Positions 48,403-59,387 of a stretch of 64,000 bases of DNA are shown here, piece after piece; within the stretch, counting starts at the first letter, position 1; each line of letters starts with the position of its first letter. Source of the stretch: Bacteroidia bacterium (lineage in GTDB: Bacteria; Bacteroidota; Bacteroidia; Bacteroidales; VadinHA17); the NCBI GenBank assembly GCA_026391555.1, contig JAPLEB010000054.1:38094-102093 (forward strand), read 5' to 3'. The position numbers were made by a program, and so were the translations under genes. The notes under the pieces were generated by a model. That model had not been told where the DNA came from. It saw only the letters and a list, made by a program, of their open reading frames with translations, and made no database searches.

Positions 48403-49050
48403 ATGGAAAAGAAATACTTTTTATTAATTTTTTTTGCGTTTTTAATTATGTCAGCAGGATATGGTCAGGAGATTAATTTTGCCAGATTTGGCATAGAGAC
48501 AAAAGATAGCCATATTCCACAGGGATTAAAAGTTGGAGATATGGCACCTGGTTTTACCGGATATGATCAGAAGGGTACACAGGTGGAATTGAAAAAACTA
48601 CTTGAAAAGGGCCCTTTGGTACTTTTCTTTTACAGAGGGAAATGGTGCCCGGTATGCAGCAGATATTTAAATAATTACCAGGATTCTCTAAAAATCATTA
48701 CAGATCAGGGCTTTAATGTAGTAGCAATAACACCTGAATCAATTGAAAATGTAGAGCAGACAGTAAAAGTTCATAATATTTCATTTACAGTTATTTATGA
48801 TTGTCAGGAGAAAATAATGAAGGATTATGATGTTATGTTCAATGTAACAAAAGCATATCAGGATAAGATATTTAATTCACTTTCAACGGATATTGCTAAA
48901 AATAATGGGAGGGATGCTGCACGGCTTCCTGTTCCGGCCACTTATATAATTAGTAAGGAAGGAATTATTGTTGCTGTTCAGTTTGATCCCGATTACAAAA
49001 TAAGGGCTTCTGTAAAGTGGATACTACAAAATCTTGGAAAAGCATTTTAA
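48403..49050 (+). CDS. Secreted peroxiredoxin-like (AhpC/TSA) protein
   Basis: Signal peptide; VLFFYRGKWCPVCSRYLNNYQ. Confidence 0.88.
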   Translation: MEKKYFLLIFFAFLIMSAGYGQEINFARFGIETKDSHIPQGLKVGDMAPGFTGYDQKGTQVELKKLLEKGPLVLFFYRGKWCPVCSRYLNNYQDSLKIITDQGFNVVAITPESIENVEQTVKVHNISFTVIYDCQEKIMKDYDVMFNVTKAYQDKIFNSLSTDIAKNNGRDAARLPVPATYIISKEGIIVAVQFDPDYKIRASVKWILQNLGKAF

Positions 49051-49098
49051 TAGCCTGGTTTTCAAGTTTATTCAATTTCAGCAATTCAAATAGCTTAC

Positions 49099-49489
49099 CT
49101 AATATTCATTAAGGAAATCATTAAATGGTTTCATTGTTTTTAGTACTTTAATATTTAACAAAATCTTTAGAGTTAATGATTTTTATAAATTCATTTGGCT
49201 CTTCACCGATCTTCTCCCTGATTGCAGATAGCCATGGAGCAGGAGGCATATAAGCTCCGCCGGCAATTATGCTTTTCTCAGGTTCAATATGAATATAATA
49301 TCCGGCAAATTTGTCTCCGTTTTTTTTACCTCCTCTGACTATAAATGCTCCAAGATGAGACTTATATGGCGATTTATCATTCGAAAAGCGGATATCCCGG
49401 TTAATCCGGTAAACACAGCTCTTCACTTCAAGCCCTTTCAGAATGGGCTCAAAATCAATTTTATCGGGAGAGCTCGCCAGCTTTAGCAA
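49099..49489 (-). pseudogene. DUF2461/TIGR02453-like gene remnant (5' truncated, internal deletion with frameshift)
   Basis: KGLEVKSCVYRINRDIRFSNDKSPYKSHLGAFI...GGAYMPPAPWLSAIREKIG...KIINSKDFVKY-stop; family-typical C-terminus KVLKTMKPFNDFLNEY-stop readable in another frame to 49099. Confidence 0.75.
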
Positions 49490-49511
49490 AGGTTGTAGCG
49501 AAGGCAGATGT

Positions 49512-49536
49512 CAGTCTCGACAAAATGTCGGGACTG
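49512..49536. repeat. Inverted repeat CAGTCTCGACA-AAA-TGTCGGGACTG
   Basis: Direct reading; resembles the rnpB P18 hairpin TCCCGACA-GTGA-TGTCGGGA. Confidence 0.85.
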
Positions 49537-49638
49537 GAAATCATCTTAAAAAGCCTATAATTAATATTATGTAAAATAGAAATATTTTATTATCATTTTT
49601 ATTGAATAGTTGAAAATAGTACTTCCAGCCTATCTTTA

Positions 49639-50799
49639 TCACTTCTTCTCGATGGCATCAAGTTTTGCTTTGATCGCTGCGTATTTATCGGTATACTTAA
49701 GTCTGTAATACAATTCTTTCAAACTACTCATGGTATAAACATCATCAGGTTTAAGTTCAAGAGCCTTTTCCATACATGGAAGGGCTTTTGCATAAACAGC
49801 ATTTGCCTGATCAATGGCTTCACTATATTTTTGAACGTCCATTATCTCATTGGCCTTAACAAACATATCTGAAGCTTTATTGATATATGCAGCTCCTAGT
49901 CCATACTGCGAATCATACTGATCTGATTTAAGCTCAATAGCCTTTGAAAGTTCTACAATAGATTCATCATACTTCTTTTGATTCAAGAAGGTTATGCCAG
50001 CAGCAAGATAAAGGCTGAAGTTTGTTGGATCAGCTTCTTTTGCAACTATTATATATTTAAGTGCTTCTTCGGTCTTATTGCTTTTCAGATATAAATCTAT
50101 TAGTTGCAACGTAATAGTCTTATCATCAGGGAATTTACTACTTAATCCGGTTAATATCGATTCTGCTTTAATTGTATCACCAAGACCGAGATAACTTTCA
50201 TATATCTGGTAATAAGGTGTAATACCGAGGTACTTCATCTCTGCACATTTATTGAAGTGCTTAATTGCTTCATTATATTTACCTGAATTTACAGCAGCCA
50301 GACCTGCATTATAATACATTCCTGTATCAACAACTCCGGCATATTTATCACTTTCGGTAATTATAATCTGTGATTCAAAGGATTTAAGCGCACCTTCATA
50401 ATTTTTAGCCTCAAATCTTGCACTACCCTGGGCATATAAGTTAACAGCCAGAGAGTTATAGGTCAATGTGGTTATAATTTTCTTTTTCATCGTACCTTTG
50501 GGATCCAGTTCCATCGCTTTCTCATATGCAGCATAGGCTTCTGCAAGCGGGTCGGGATAAAAGTCTTTGAACTTAGGATTATCCGATTCAAAACAAGCCT
50601 GGCAAAGCTTACCTTTTGCAAAATATGTATTAAACCAGTCCTTTGATTTCTCATCAACCAATGCCTGATCGATGGCTTCTTTTGCTTTATCAAGAAAACC
50701 CTGGTCTATGTAATTCAGAGCACTGGTGACCTTGCCCTTCTGGGACATTGCTCCAAATGAAATACTAACGACTGCTATCAACAGAAAAAACTTTTTCAT
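49639..50799 (-). CDS. Tetratricopeptide repeat protein (secreted)
   Basis: Signal peptide and TPR-type repeats (YNEAIKHFNKCAEMKYLG; KYDESIVELSKAIELKSDQ). Confidence 0.85.
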   Translation of the reverse strand: MKKFFLLIAVVSISFGAMSQKGKVTSALNYIDQGFLDKAKEAIDQALVDEKSKDWFNTYFAKGKLCQACFESDNPKFKDFYPDPLAEAYAAYEKAMELDPKGTMKKKIITTLTYNSLAVNLYAQGSARFEAKNYEGALKSFESQIIITESDKYAGVVDTGMYYNAGLAAVNSGKYNEAIKHFNKCAEMKYLGITPYYQIYESYLGLGDTIKAESILTGLSSKFPDDKTITLQLIDLYLKSNKTEEALKYIIVAKEADPTNFSLYLAAGITFLNQKKYDESIVELSKAIELKSDQYDSQYGLGAAYINKASDMFVKANEIMDVQKYSEAIDQANAVYAKALPCMEKALELKPDDVYTMSSLKELYYRLKYTDKYAAIKAKLDAIEKK

Positions 50800-50855
50800 G
50801 ATTATAATTTTTATTTAATTGTCTTAAAAAATTTCCCAAATTTAAACATTACTTA

Positions 50856-53381
50856 TTAATCATCAAATTCTTTGCCATTTTCCTCAGCAACAATATTATT
50901 TTCTTCGTCATAGTTTTTTTCTGTGTTTTCATCCCCCTCATTTACCAGTACGCAGGCAACTGAAGCAATAATATCATTTTCCTTAAGATTAATCAATCTC
51001 ACTCCCTGTGTTGCCCTTCCCATTACTCTTAATGCAGAAACAGGACTTCTGAGGATATTTCCAAATTGCGTAATAATCATAAGGTCATGATTATCAGTCA
51101 CATCTTTCAATGCAATAAGTGAGCCTGTCTTTTCAGTAACGTTAATTGTCTTTACACCTTTTCCTCCTCTGTTGGTGATCCTGTAACCATCGATATCAGA
51201 TCTCTTACCATATCCTTTCTCAGAAACAACAAGAATATCTTTTTCTTTATTCTCAACGGTGATCATACCTATTACAAAATCGCTGTCTTCGCTGGCGAGC
51301 CTGATACCTCTTACACCGGAGGCAGTCCGGCCCATTGGTCTGACTTTTGCTTCAGGGAATCGAATTGCACGTCCCGATTTTATGGCCAGCATAATATGGT
51401 GCTGTCCATTAGTCATCCTCGCTTCAAGAAGCTCATCTCCCTCTCTCACAGTGATGGCATTAACTCCATTAACTCTGGGTCTGGAATATGCTTCCAGCGA
51501 TGTTTTTTTAATAATTCCTTTTGTTGTACACAGGACAATGAAGTTATTATTAATATATTCCGTATCATTCAGATTCTTTACATTAATAAATGCTCTTACA
51601 TTATCGACAGGTTCAATGCTAATAAGATTCTGCATGGCTCTTCCTTTTGAAGTTCTGGAACCTTCAGGAATGGCGTAAACTTTCAGCCAGTAACACTTTC
51701 CGTTCCTTGTAAAGAAGAGCATGGTATTATGCATCGTGGCAATATAAAGGTGCTCAATAAAATCCTCATCCCTGGTTGCACCACCCTTGGCTCCTGTTCC
51801 ACCCCTGTTCTGCCTCCGGAAATCAGTTAATGGAGTCCTTTTAATATAACCCATGTGAGAAATAGTTATTACCATTTCATCATCGGCATAAAAATCTTCA
51901 GGATTAAACTCTTCAGCATTAGGAATTATTTCAGTACGTCTTTTATCGCCATATTTTTCTTTTATTTCAAGAAGTTCATCTTTAATAATTTTCATTTGAA
52001 TATCAACGCTTGCAAGAACACTTTTTAAGTATTCAATCAGTGCCATAATTTCCTGGTATTCAGCTCGTAATTTTTCCTGCTCAAGGCCTGTAAGCTGGCG
52101 CAGACGCATTTCTACAATTGCCTTTGACTGGATATCTGAGAGTGCGAACCGCTCCATCAGCCTTTCCCTGGCCATTTCAGGAGTTTGTGATGATTTGATT
52201 ATTGCAATTACTTCATCGATGTTATCACTGGCAATGATCATCCCCTCAAGTATATGAGCCCGTTTTTCAGCCTGATCAAGGTCAAATTTTGTTCTTCTTA
52301 TGACAATTTCGTGACGATGTTTTACGAAATAATGAATTAAATCCCTGGTATTTAGTGTTTTAGGGCGTCCTTTTACAAGGGCGATATTATTTACGCTGAA
52401 AGATGTCTGAAGTGAAGAAAATTTATAAAGGTTATTTAGAACAACACTTGCACTGGCATCTTTCTTAAGAATTATGACAATGCGCATTCCGTTACGATCC
52501 GATTCATCGTTTATATAAGATATCCCCTCAAGTTTTTTCTCATTTATAAGATCGGCGATCTTGCGGATCATCTCGGCCTTATTAACCATATAAGGAATCT
52601 CATTAACAATAATACATTCCCGCCCGGAATGAGTCAGTTCAATTTCAGTCTTTGCCCTGACTATTATACGGCCTCTGCCGGTTTCACAGGCATCTTTTAT
52701 TCCCTGTTCACCATAAATTATTCCTCCTGTCGGGAAATCAGGCCCTTTTACGTATTGTAAAATTTCTTCAGTGGTTATATTATTATTATCGATATAGGCT
52801 ATTGTGGCATCAATAATTTCAGATAAGTTATGCGGTGGCATATTGGTTGCCATTCCCACAGCTATACCGGAAGCTCCATTCACCAGAAGGTTGGGGATTC
52901 GTGTTGGAAGAACAGAAGGTTCAGTTAAAGAATCATCGAAATTTGGATGAAAATCAACAGTATCCTTGTCAATATCCGCCAGTGTCTCTTCTGCAATTTT
53001 TTTAAGTCTTGCCTCAGTATATCGCATAGCAGCCGGGCTGTCGCCATCGACCGACCCAAAGTTCCCTTGTCCGTCAACCAGAGGATATCTCAATGACCAT
53101 TCCTGTGCCATCCTTACCATAGCTTCGTAAACCGAAGAGTCGCCATGTGGATGAAATTTACCAAGCACCTCTCCCACTATCCTTGCTGATTTCTTATAAG
53201 GTTTGTTAGACATTACTCCCAGTTCCGACATTCCAAATAGTACCCTGCGATGGACCGGTTTAAGACCATCTCTCACATCAGGTAATGCCCGCGACACAAT
53301 AACCGACATCGAATAGTCGATGTAGGCAGATTTCATTTCCTCCTCAATATTAACCTTGACGATCCTTTCTCTCTCTGACAT
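50856..53381 (-). CDS. gyrA: DNA gyrase subunit A
   Basis: [57 protein letters not shown] active-site Tyr, [10 protein letters not shown] GyrA-box-like. Confidence 0.96.
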   Translation of the reverse strand: MSERERIVKVNIEEEMKSAYIDYSMSVIVSRALPDVRDGLKPVHRRVLFGMSELGVMSNKPYKKSARIVGEVLGKFHPHGDSSVYEAMVRMAQEWSLRYPLVDGQGNFGSVDGDSPAAMRYTEARLKKIAEETLADIDKDTVDFHPNFDDSLTEPSVLPTRIPNLLVNGASGIAVGMATNMPPHNLSEIIDATIAYIDNNNITTEEILQYVKGPDFPTGGIIYGEQGIKDACETGRGRIIVRAKTEIELTHSGRECIIVNEIPYMVNKAEMIRKIADLINEKKLEGISYINDESDRNGMRIVIILKKDASASVVLNNLYKFSSLQTSFSVNNIALVKGRPKTLNTRDLIHYFVKHRHEIVIRRTKFDLDQAEKRAHILEGMIIASDNIDEVIAIIKSSQTPEMARERLMERFALSDIQSKAIVEMRLRQLTGLEQEKLRAEYQEIMALIEYLKSVLASVDIQMKIIKDELLEIKEKYGDKRRTEIIPNAEEFNPEDFYADDEMVITISHMGYIKRTPLTDFRRQNRGGTGAKGGATRDEDFIEHLYIATMHNTMLFFTRNGKCYWLKVYAIPEGSRTSKGRAMQNLISIEPVDNVRAFINVKNLNDTEYINNNFIVLCTTKGIIKKTSLEAYSRPRVNGVNAITVREGDELLEARMTNGQHHIMLAIKSGRAIRFPEAKVRPMGRTASGVRGIRLASEDSDFVIGMITVENKEKDILVVSEKGYGKRSDIDGYRITNRGGKGVKTINVTEKTGSLIALKDVTDNHDLMIITQFGNILRSPVSALRVMGRATQGVRLINLKENDIIASVACVLVNEGDENTEKNYDEENNIVAEENGKEFDD

Positions 53382-53570
53382 AATAGATTATTAATTAAGT
53401 ATTTACAAATAAACCTCCTCTCCAGGGTTTAGATTTACGAAAATAGTTAATATTTGGCTAATTTTGACCTTTTCAGACTGTGATTTTTTAACATTTTTTG
53501 TTAATAAATTAGCATGAATATTGTCATATAGATATTATGCGTAATTTAACTTTGGAAAAGTAGTTATGCG

Positions 53571-53578
53571 TACCTTTG
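53571..53578 (+). promoter_or_regulatory. Bacteroidota-type -7 element TACCTTTG upstream of clpC
   Basis: TAnnTTTG consensus about 63 bp upstream of the ATG. Confidence 0.45.
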
Positions 53579-53641
53579 TCGCATAGCATCTGACAGAATG
53601 TCGGTTAACTTGTAGTAATCTGATAATAGATAGATCAAAAT

Positions 53642-56188
53642 ATGGATTCACAATTTTCGCAAAGGGTTAAAGATATTCTTAGCTATTCCAAAGAAGAGGC
53701 TATAAGGCTGGGAAACAGCCATATAAGTCCTGAACATCTTTTTCTTGGCATACTGAGAGATGGAGAGAGTGTTGCAATAGAAATCCTGATAAACCAGGGG
53801 ATTGACCTTCTGATACTTAAAGGATCTCTTGAGAAAAGTATAAAGGTGGAAAGCCCTATCCCGGTGGCTGACCATGAGGTTGTCCCCCTTTTAAGAAGCA
53901 CTGAAAGGATACTTAAACTTGTTTACCTTGAAGCAAAAGCTTTGAAAAGTAACACAATTGATACTGAACATCTGTTATTGGCAATACTCAAGGATGAAAA
54001 TGCTTTGGTAACAAGGTTTCTTTCAGAATTGGATGTTGACTACCAGTCAGTACGCAGGATGGTCGAGGCAGAATCACCTACCGCGAAAGCTGATTTTCCA
54101 AAAGATGAAGATGATGAAGGTCAAAGTTTTAGCGGTCAGGGAAAAGGCCATCCCTCCTCCCCTTCTTCATCCAAATCATCATCAGACACACCTGTTTTGG
54201 ATAATTTCGGAATAGATCTTACAAAAGCTGCAGAAGAAGGCCGGCTCGATCCGGTTGTTGGCAGAGAGAGGGAGATTGAGCGGTTAGCTCAGATATTATC
54301 AAGAAGAAAAAAGAATAATCCTGTCCTCATTGGTGAACCAGGAGTTGGAAAATCAGCAATTGCTGAAGGACTTGCTCTGCGTATAATTAAAAAGAATGTC
54401 TCGAGAGTTCTTTTTAACAAGAGAGTGGTTGCTCTTGACCTTGCATCAATAGTTGCAGGAACTAAGTACCGGGGGCAGTTTGAAGAAAGAATGAAAGCAA
54501 TACTTAATGAGCTTTCAAAAAACGACAACATAATTCTATTCATCGATGAGATTCACACTATAGTTGGCGCCGGAGGAGCAACAGGCTCACTCGATGCAGC
54601 AAATATGCTTAAGCCTGCCCTTGCCCGGGGCGAAATTCAATGTATCGGTGCGACTACATTGAATGAATACCGTCAGCATATTGAGAAAGACGGAGCTCTT
54701 GAGAGACGATTCCAGAAAATAATAGTTGAGCCAACTTCAATTGAAGAGACAATAAATATTCTCCATAATATTAAGGAGAGGTATGAAGAACACCATAATG
54801 TGATGTACACCGATGAAGCTATCGATGCATGTGTGAAGCTGACAAACCGTTATATTTCTGATCGTCACCTGCCTGACAAGGCAATTGATGCGCTGGATGA
54901 GTCAGGTTCAAGGGTTCATATTTCAAATATTGTTGTTCCCGAGAAAATCCTTTCGCTTGAAATTCAGCTTGAGGAAACAAAAAAGGAAAAAATGATGGCA
55001 GTAAAAAATCAGAACTTCGAAAAAGCTGCCAGTTTCCGCGATCGGGAAAAAGACCTCCTCGACATGATTGATCAGGAAAAGAAAAAATGGGAAAAAGAAT
55101 TAGCTGTTAACCGGGAAACAGTTGATGCTGAAAAAGTTGCCGAAGTTGTTGCAATGATGACAGGTGTTCCTGTCCAGAGGATAGCCCAAACAGAAGGAAC
55201 CAGGTTATTAAAGATGGCCGATGAAATGAAAGGAAATGTTATTGGACAGGATGAAGCCATTTTTAAAATTGTAAAATCGATCCAGAGGAACAGGGCAGGT
55301 CTGAAAGATCCTAATAAACCTATTGGAACATTTATTTTCCTTGGGCCAACCGGTGTCGGCAAAACCCAACTTGCAAAAGTTCTCGCCAAATTTCTATTCG
55401 ACACAACCGATAATCTTGTCAGGATCGATATGAGCGAATATATGGAGAAGTTCTCTGTATCAAGACTTGTTGGAGCGCCTCCCGGATATGTAGGTTATGA
55501 GGAGGGTGGCCAGCTTACAGAGAAAGTGAGAAGAAAACCATATTCAGTAGTACTTCTTGATGAGATTGAAAAGGCTCACCCGGATGTATTCCATATTATG
55601 CTTCAGGTACTTGATGAAGGACAATTAACCGACAGCCTGGGAAGGCGTGTCGATTTCAGGAATACAATCGTAATTCTTACATCAAACATTGGAACAAGGC
55701 AAATAGCTGAGTTTGGACATGGTATCGGTTTCGATACCAACGCGAAGAAAACCACAAGGGATGAACAGACCAAGAGCATCCTGCAGAAGGCACTCCAAAA
55801 AACATTTGCCCCCGAATTTCTGAACAGAATTGATGATGTAATAATGTTCAATTCCTTAGGAAAAGAGGAGATAAATAAAATTATTGATCTCGAATTGAAA
55901 GGCCTGTACGATAGGGTCAAATCGCTTGGGTATCAGTTGAAAATTGCATCTGCTGCCAGAGATTACATTGCTGAAAGAGGTTTTGATGCAAATTTTGGAG
56001 CAAGACCGCTTAAACGTGCAATTCAAAAATATCTTGAAGATCCGATGGCTGAAATTCTTATTAAAGCCAACCTTCATGAAGGCGATTGCATTCAGGTTGG
56101 ATTTAACAAGGTGAAATCTGAGATAAAGATTAAAATTCAGAAAAAGAAGGAAGAACTCCCGGGAAAAACTGATAGTCCTACTTCATAA
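53642..56188 (+). CDS. clpC: ATP-dependent Clp protease ATP-binding subunit ClpC
   Basis: Clp_N repeats, two AAA modules (GEPGVGKSAIAEGLA; GPTGVGKTQLAKVLA), UVR-like middle domain. Confidence 0.95.
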   Translation: MDSQFSQRVKDILSYSKEEAIRLGNSHISPEHLFLGILRDGESVAIEILINQGIDLLILKGSLEKSIKVESPIPVADHEVVPLLRSTERILKLVYLEAKALKSNTIDTEHLLLAILKDENALVTRFLSELDVDYQSVRRMVEAESPTAKADFPKDEDDEGQSFSGQGKGHPSSPSSSKSSSDTPVLDNFGIDLTKAAEEGRLDPVVGREREIERLAQILSRRKKNNPVLIGEPGVGKSAIAEGLALRIIKKNVSRVLFNKRVVALDLASIVAGTKYRGQFEERMKAILNELSKNDNIILFIDEIHTIVGAGGATGSLDAANMLKPALARGEIQCIGATTLNEYRQHIEKDGALERRFQKIIVEPTSIEETINILHNIKERYEEHHNVMYTDEAIDACVKLTNRYISDRHLPDKAIDALDESGSRVHISNIVVPEKILSLEIQLEETKKEKMMAVKNQNFEKAASFRDREKDLLDMIDQEKKKWEKELAVNRETVDAEKVAEVVAMMTGVPVQRIAQTEGTRLLKMADEMKGNVIGQDEAIFKIVKSIQRNRAGLKDPNKPIGTFIFLGPTGVGKTQLAKVLAKFLFDTTDNLVRIDMSEYMEKFSVSRLVGAPPGYVGYEEGGQLTEKVRRKPYSVVLLDEIEKAHPDVFHIMLQVLDEGQLTDSLGRRVDFRNTIVILTSNIGTRQIAEFGHGIGFDTNAKKTTRDEQTKSILQKALQKTFAPEFLNRIDDVIMFNSLGKEEINKIIDLELKGLYDRVKSLGYQLKIASAARDYIAERGFDANFGARPLKRAIQKYLEDPMAEILIKANLHEGDCIQVGFNKVKSEIKIKIQKKKEELPGKTDSPTS

Positions 56189-56216
56189 AATAATTTATTT
56201 GCTCGATATCCTATAT

Positions 56217-56245
56217 GTTAGGCGAAGTTTCAAACTTCGCCTAAC
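56217..56245. terminator. Bidirectional terminator-like palindrome GTTAGGCGAAGTTT-C-AAACTTCGCCTAAC
   Basis: Perfect 14 bp arms with a 1 nt centre, between convergent clpC and rimO. Confidence 0.65.
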
Positions 56246-56250
56246 GTGTT

Positions 56251-57549
56251 TTATTCAGGCACTCCATATAAATCAAAATCAGTTGATTGTGTTATGAGGA
56301 TATTATAAAAGCTACCTGGTTTCAGATCATGTTCAACAGCAATAAGCACCTCCTGGTCTACCTCAGGACTGTCGTATTCAGTCCTTCCAACGAAATACTC
56401 ACCTTCTTTTCTGTCGATAATAACTTTAAGTACATTACCAACCTGAGATTCATTCAGTTCTGCTGAAATATTTTGTTGCATTTTCATCAGCTCAGAAACT
56501 CTTGATTCCTTTAGGCTTTCAGGAATTTCATCTTTATACTCATTGTACGAATGTGTATCCTCCTCGTGAGAATAAGCAAAGACACCAAGCCGGTCAAATC
56601 TGAATTCTGAAATAAAATTCTTAAGCTCAAGAAAATCCTGTTCAGTTTCTCCGGGATGTCCTGCAATGAGTGTTGTTCTGATTACAGCGCCGGGTATCTC
56701 ATTTCTTAGTTTGTTCAGTACAGCTTCAGTCTCAAGTCTGTTATGTGATCTTCTCATTAGTCCAAGCATGTTATCCGTTATATGTTGAATCGGAATATCA
56801 ATATAGCGGCATATCCTGGGGCTTTTACTGATCAGTGGAATCAGTTCCATTGGAAAATTAGCCGGGTACAGATAATGAAGGCGAATCCATTCTAACGATT
56901 CAATTTTTAATAATTCAGTGACCAGTTCAGGTAATGATTGTTTCCTGTAAAGATCAAGGCCATAATAACTTAGGTCCTGTGCAATTAATATAAGTTCTTT
57001 AACGCCCTTATCTGCCAGTTGTGATGCTTCTTTTACCAGTTCTTCAATCGGGCGGGAGATATATTTTCCCTGTATGACAGGAATAGCACAAAAAGCACAG
57101 GTGCGGTCGCAACCTTCTGATATTTTCAGGTACGCGTAATGTCCGGGACCGGTTATTGTTCTGTCGGTTAATAGGTCATTCCTGAGATTTACTCCAAGTT
57201 CATTCAATATTTCGCTCATGTTATTTACTCCGAAATACCTCCTGACTTCGGGTATTTCGTGTTTAAGCGCTTCCATGTATCGCTCTGAAAGGCAACCCAT
57301 AACATATAGATTATCGATATTCCCGGCTTCCTGAGCTTTAACAAACCGGAGGATTGTATCGATACTCTCTTCCTTTGCATCATTAATAAAACCGCAAGTA
57401 TTTATTATTACTGTTCCGGCTGAGACATCATCCGAATCATAAATCACATCATAGCCTCCTGCATGCAGTTGTCTCAGGAGCTTTTCCGAATCTACAACAT
57501 TTTTGGAGCAACCGAGTGTAACTATATTGATTTTTTTGTTCTTCTTCAT
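56251..57549 (-). CDS. rimO: Ribosomal protein S12 methylthiotransferase RimO
   Basis: VTLGCSKNVVDSEKLL, ISEGCDRTCAFCAIP radical SAM motif. Confidence 0.95.
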   Translation of the reverse strand: MKKNKKINIVTLGCSKNVVDSEKLLRQLHAGGYDVIYDSDDVSAGTVIINTCGFINDAKEESIDTILRFVKAQEAGNIDNLYVMGCLSERYMEALKHEIPEVRRYFGVNNMSEILNELGVNLRNDLLTDRTITGPGHYAYLKISEGCDRTCAFCAIPVIQGKYISRPIEELVKEASQLADKGVKELILIAQDLSYYGLDLYRKQSLPELVTELLKIESLEWIRLHYLYPANFPMELIPLISKSPRICRYIDIPIQHITDNMLGLMRRSHNRLETEAVLNKLRNEIPGAVIRTTLIAGHPGETEQDFLELKNFISEFRFDRLGVFAYSHEEDTHSYNEYKDEIPESLKESRVSELMKMQQNISAELNESQVGNVLKVIIDRKEGEYFVGRTEYDSPEVDQEVLIAVEHDLKPGSFYNILITQSTDFDLYGVPE

Positions 57550-57603
57550 ATAGTCGCTTGAAAATCAATGAGATCGTATTAATAATCAAGAAAGTAATAA
57601 TTC

Positions 57604-58560
57604 TTATCTCTCACTAAAAAGAGAATCAACAAAATCAAACCGGTTAAAGATCAACAGGTCTTCAAGTTTTTCACCGATGCCGATATATTTTACAGGTATT
57701 TTAAACTGATCGGAAATGCCTATTACGACACCACCTTTGGCCGTGCCATCGAGTTTTGTGATAGCTATCGCTGTTACATTGGTCGCTGCAGTGAACTGCC
57801 TGGCTTGTTCAAATGCATTCTGCCCAGTTGATCCATCGAGCACCAGCAGAACCTCATTGGGAGCTTCTGGAATGACTTTCTCCATAACGCTCTTAATTTT
57901 TGAAAGTTCAGTCATCAGATTTATCTTGTTATGAAGCCGTCCTGCTGTATCAATTATGACGACATCAATCTCACCAGATACTGCTGATTTTAGAGTATCA
58001 TAAGCAACTGAGGCCGGGTCAGATCCCATTTGCTGCTTTACAAGAGGAACTCCTACCCTGTCGGCCCATATCTGAAGTTGTTCTATTGCGGCTGCGCGAA
58101 AAGTATCAGCAGCTCCTATAAGTACTTTTTTACCGGAAGTTTTAAACTGATAAGCAAGTTTTGCGATAGTTGTTGTCTTTCCGGCACCATTTACTCCAAC
58201 AACCATAATTACAAACGGAATGTTCTTTAATGTAGAGGAGAAGTCATTTTCAGAATCAGTTTGATTTTTTTCGAGGAGCGCAACTATTTCTTCTTTTAGA
58301 ATAACATTCAGTTCACTGGTATTTAAATACTTATCTTTTGCTACTCTGGCTTCAACGCGTTTAATTATATTAAGAGTGGTTTTAACGCCAACATCAGAAG
58401 ATACCAGGACTTCCTCCAGATTATCAAGGACTTCATCATCGACTTTTGATTTTCCGGCAACGGCTCTTGACAGCTTTTGGAAAATGTTCTCCTTAGTTTT
58501 TTCAAGACCTTTATTAAGGCTCTCCTTTTTATCTTTTCCAAGAAATCCCAGCAAAGCCAT
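57604..58560 (-). CDS. ftsY: Signal recognition particle receptor FtsY
   Basis: VVGVNGAGKTTTIAKLA, GAADTFRAAAIEQL, DTAGRLHNK; start at MALLGFLG (58560). Confidence 0.95.
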   Translation of the reverse strand: MALLGFLGKDKKESLNKGLEKTKENIFQKLSRAVAGKSKVDDEVLDNLEEVLVSSDVGVKTTLNIIKRVEARVAKDKYLNTSELNVILKEEIVALLEKNQTDSENDFSSTLKNIPFVIMVVGVNGAGKTTTIAKLAYQFKTSGKKVLIGAADTFRAAAIEQLQIWADRVGVPLVKQQMGSDPASVAYDTLKSAVSGEIDVVIIDTAGRLHNKINLMTELSKIKSVMEKVIPEAPNEVLLVLDGSTGQNAFEQARQFTAATNVTAIAITKLDGTAKGGVVIGISDQFKIPVKYIGIGEKLEDLLIFNRFDFVDSLFSER

Positions 58561-58650
58561 CAGGTAAAAATTAATGTGAAAAGTAAATATAAAAAAAGCT
58601 TCCTTCTGCAAAGAAGAAAGCCAGGAATGTTTAATAAGCAATAAATGTTG

Positions 58651-58806
58651 TTACTTCTTTGTGAAGAAGTCGTTAATATGATCATTATGAATGATCTCTT
58701 CTTTAAATAGATAGGCGCCAGATTTATCAGACTTGGTCATTTTTATACATTTGGTAAATGCCTTGCCTGCTCCTGTCTTAAGTGTTGCAACAACTTTCTT
58801 TGCCAT
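58651..58806 (-). CDS. DUF4295 small conserved Bacteroidota protein
   Basis: 51 aa MAKKVVATLKTGAGKAFTKCIKMTKSDKSGAYLFKEEIIHNDHINDFFTKK, between rpmG and ftsY. Confidence 0.85.
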   Translation of the reverse strand: MAKKVVATLKTGAGKAFTKCIKMTKSDKSGAYLFKEEIIHNDHINDFFTKK

Positions 58807-58818
58807 GGTATAATCTTT

Positions 58819-59007
58819 TTATTTGATTTCTCTGTGAAGTGTATGTTTTTTAAGAATAGGATTGTATTTCTTCCTTTCAAGACGGTCAGGAGTGTTTTTC
58901 CTGTTTTTAGTAGTAATATATCTTGATGTTCCTGGTTGTCCGCTCTCTTTATGCTCTGTACATTCCAGAATTACCTGTTGTCTGTTACCTTTAGCCTTCT
59001 TTGCCAT
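58819..59007 (-). CDS. rpmG: 50S ribosomal protein L33
   Basis: [50 protein letters not shown]. Confidence 0.95.
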   Translation of the reverse strand: MAKKAKGNRQQVILECTEHKESGQPGTSRYITTKNRKNTPDRLERKKYNPILKKHTLHREIK

Positions 59008-59020
59008 TTTCTATCCTGTT

Positions 59021-59263
59021 TTAATAATTCAAAATGTAACCTTTTTCTTTTGCTTCTTTAAGAACGGTTGTGAGTCCTTTTTTACTGATGAGACGGATGC
59101 CTGCAGCTGAAATTTTAAGTGAAATCCACCTTTCTTCTTCCGGCAGGTAATATTTTTTTGCAAAAAGATTAGGATAAAATTTCCTCTTAGTCCTTCTCTT
59201 CGAGTGCGAAACGTTGTTTCCGGTCATCGCCTTTTTCCCTGTAACCTGACAAATTCTTGACAT
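59021..59263 (-). CDS. rpmB: 50S ribosomal protein L28
   Basis: [32 protein letters not shown]. Confidence 0.96.
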   Translation of the reverse strand: MSRICQVTGKKAMTGNNVSHSKRRTKRKFYPNLFAKKYYLPEEERWISLKISAAGIRLISKKGLTTVLKEAKEKGYILNY

Positions 59264-59387
59264 TGATGTTTGTTTTTACTTCTTAACTAACGTTTGTCCT
59301 TTTAAAACGAAGCGCAAAATACGTGATTTTTATCTGATTAAACAAATATTTAATCTACTTTTTTTGAACAGCTACCTGAAATGCTGC

